Source: Psychrobacter immobilis (GTDB lineage Bacteria > Pseudomonadota > Gammaproteobacteria > Pseudomonadales > Moraxellaceae). From it: a DNA stretch of 64,000 bases. A program made the translations under genes and the position numbers. The notes beneath the pieces are model-generated. The model was not told where the DNA came from and ran no database searches. It worked only from the letters and a program-made list of their open reading frames with translations. The stretch spans positions 1 to 64,000 of the forward strand of contig NZ_CAJGZQ010000018.1 in NCBI RefSeq assembly GCF_904846185.1, given 5' to 3'. Each line of letters opens with the position of its first letter. Position 1 is the first letter of the stretch. Of this stretch, positions 63,974 through 64,000 are shown in pieces.

Positions 63974-64000
63974 TTACGCGTTGACTACTATGCTTAAGCA
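63974..64000 (-). CDS. Possible 3' end of sucC, cut by window edge
   Basis: The last eight codons before a TAA on the minus strand read CLSIVVNA, about 95 bases upstream of sucD. sucC is expected there, but the fragment is too short to recognise, and other frames are also possible. Confidence 0.3.
   Translation of the reverse strand, partial: CLSIVVNA

Overview
The window is a stretch of chromosome from a gammaproteobacterium of the family Moraxellaceae, most likely Psychrobacter. This is an inference from gene content and order: pgm facing a ugd-like/pgi/galU/galE block, a ubiG-phosphatase-yciK block, pcnB-folK-panB-panC, a desaturase with its own reductase, and moderate GC in the core genes. 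No rRNA, tRNA or CRISPR array is visible.

Positions 1-1058 are accessory: the start of an IS1595-type transposase cut by the window edge, an unrecognised protein and a DpnD/PcfM-type small protein. Positions 1059-34719 are mostly housekeeping genes in short units. They include pabC with a lipoprotein, aroE, a FUSC membrane protein, an acyl-CoA dehydrogenase, ybaK, plsB, ettA, a ferredoxin-reductase/desaturase pair, phhB, a 51-codon DUF1328 gene, a saccharopine-dehydrogenase-like protein, two exported proteins of unknown role, tex, an ompR without envZ, a CobW-type GTPase, a DksA-like zinc protein, yciK, a mupP-type phosphatase, ubiG, dsbA and darP. An IS605-group element carrying only tnpB sits against the 3' end of the cobW-type gene. 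Positions 34820-41937 hold a minus-strand block: mazG, comEA-like, pcnB (with a very long basic tail), folK, panB, panC, rapZ.

Positions 42094-62904 form a cell-surface polysaccharide region. The conserved arm makes sugar precursors: phosphomannomutase/phosphoglucomutase on the plus strand, then galE, galU, pgi and a ugd-like gene on the minus strand. The ugd-like protein has lost the catalytic cysteine. The variable, visibly AT-rich part (about 49.9-61.8 kb) lies between two galE genes that are about 95% identical by eye and in direct orientation. Its plus-strand arm has a KpsC/LipA-type protein (probably frameshifted at the end), an intact UDP-HexNAc dehydrogenase, a GT2 glycosyltransferase and an SGNH hydrolase. 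The converging minus-strand arm starts with the second galE and continues with a coiled-coil protein, a fused GT25-GT2 glycosyltransferase, a second GT2, an AMP-forming acyl ligase, an acyl carrier protein and a serine alpha/beta-hydrolase. The last three plus the SGNH protein look like a dedicated system for activating an acyl or related carboxylate and placing it on, or trimming it from, the glycan. This is the most novel part of the window. No Wzx, Wzy or ABC exporter genes are present here.

The window closes with sucD and possibly the last codons of sucC.
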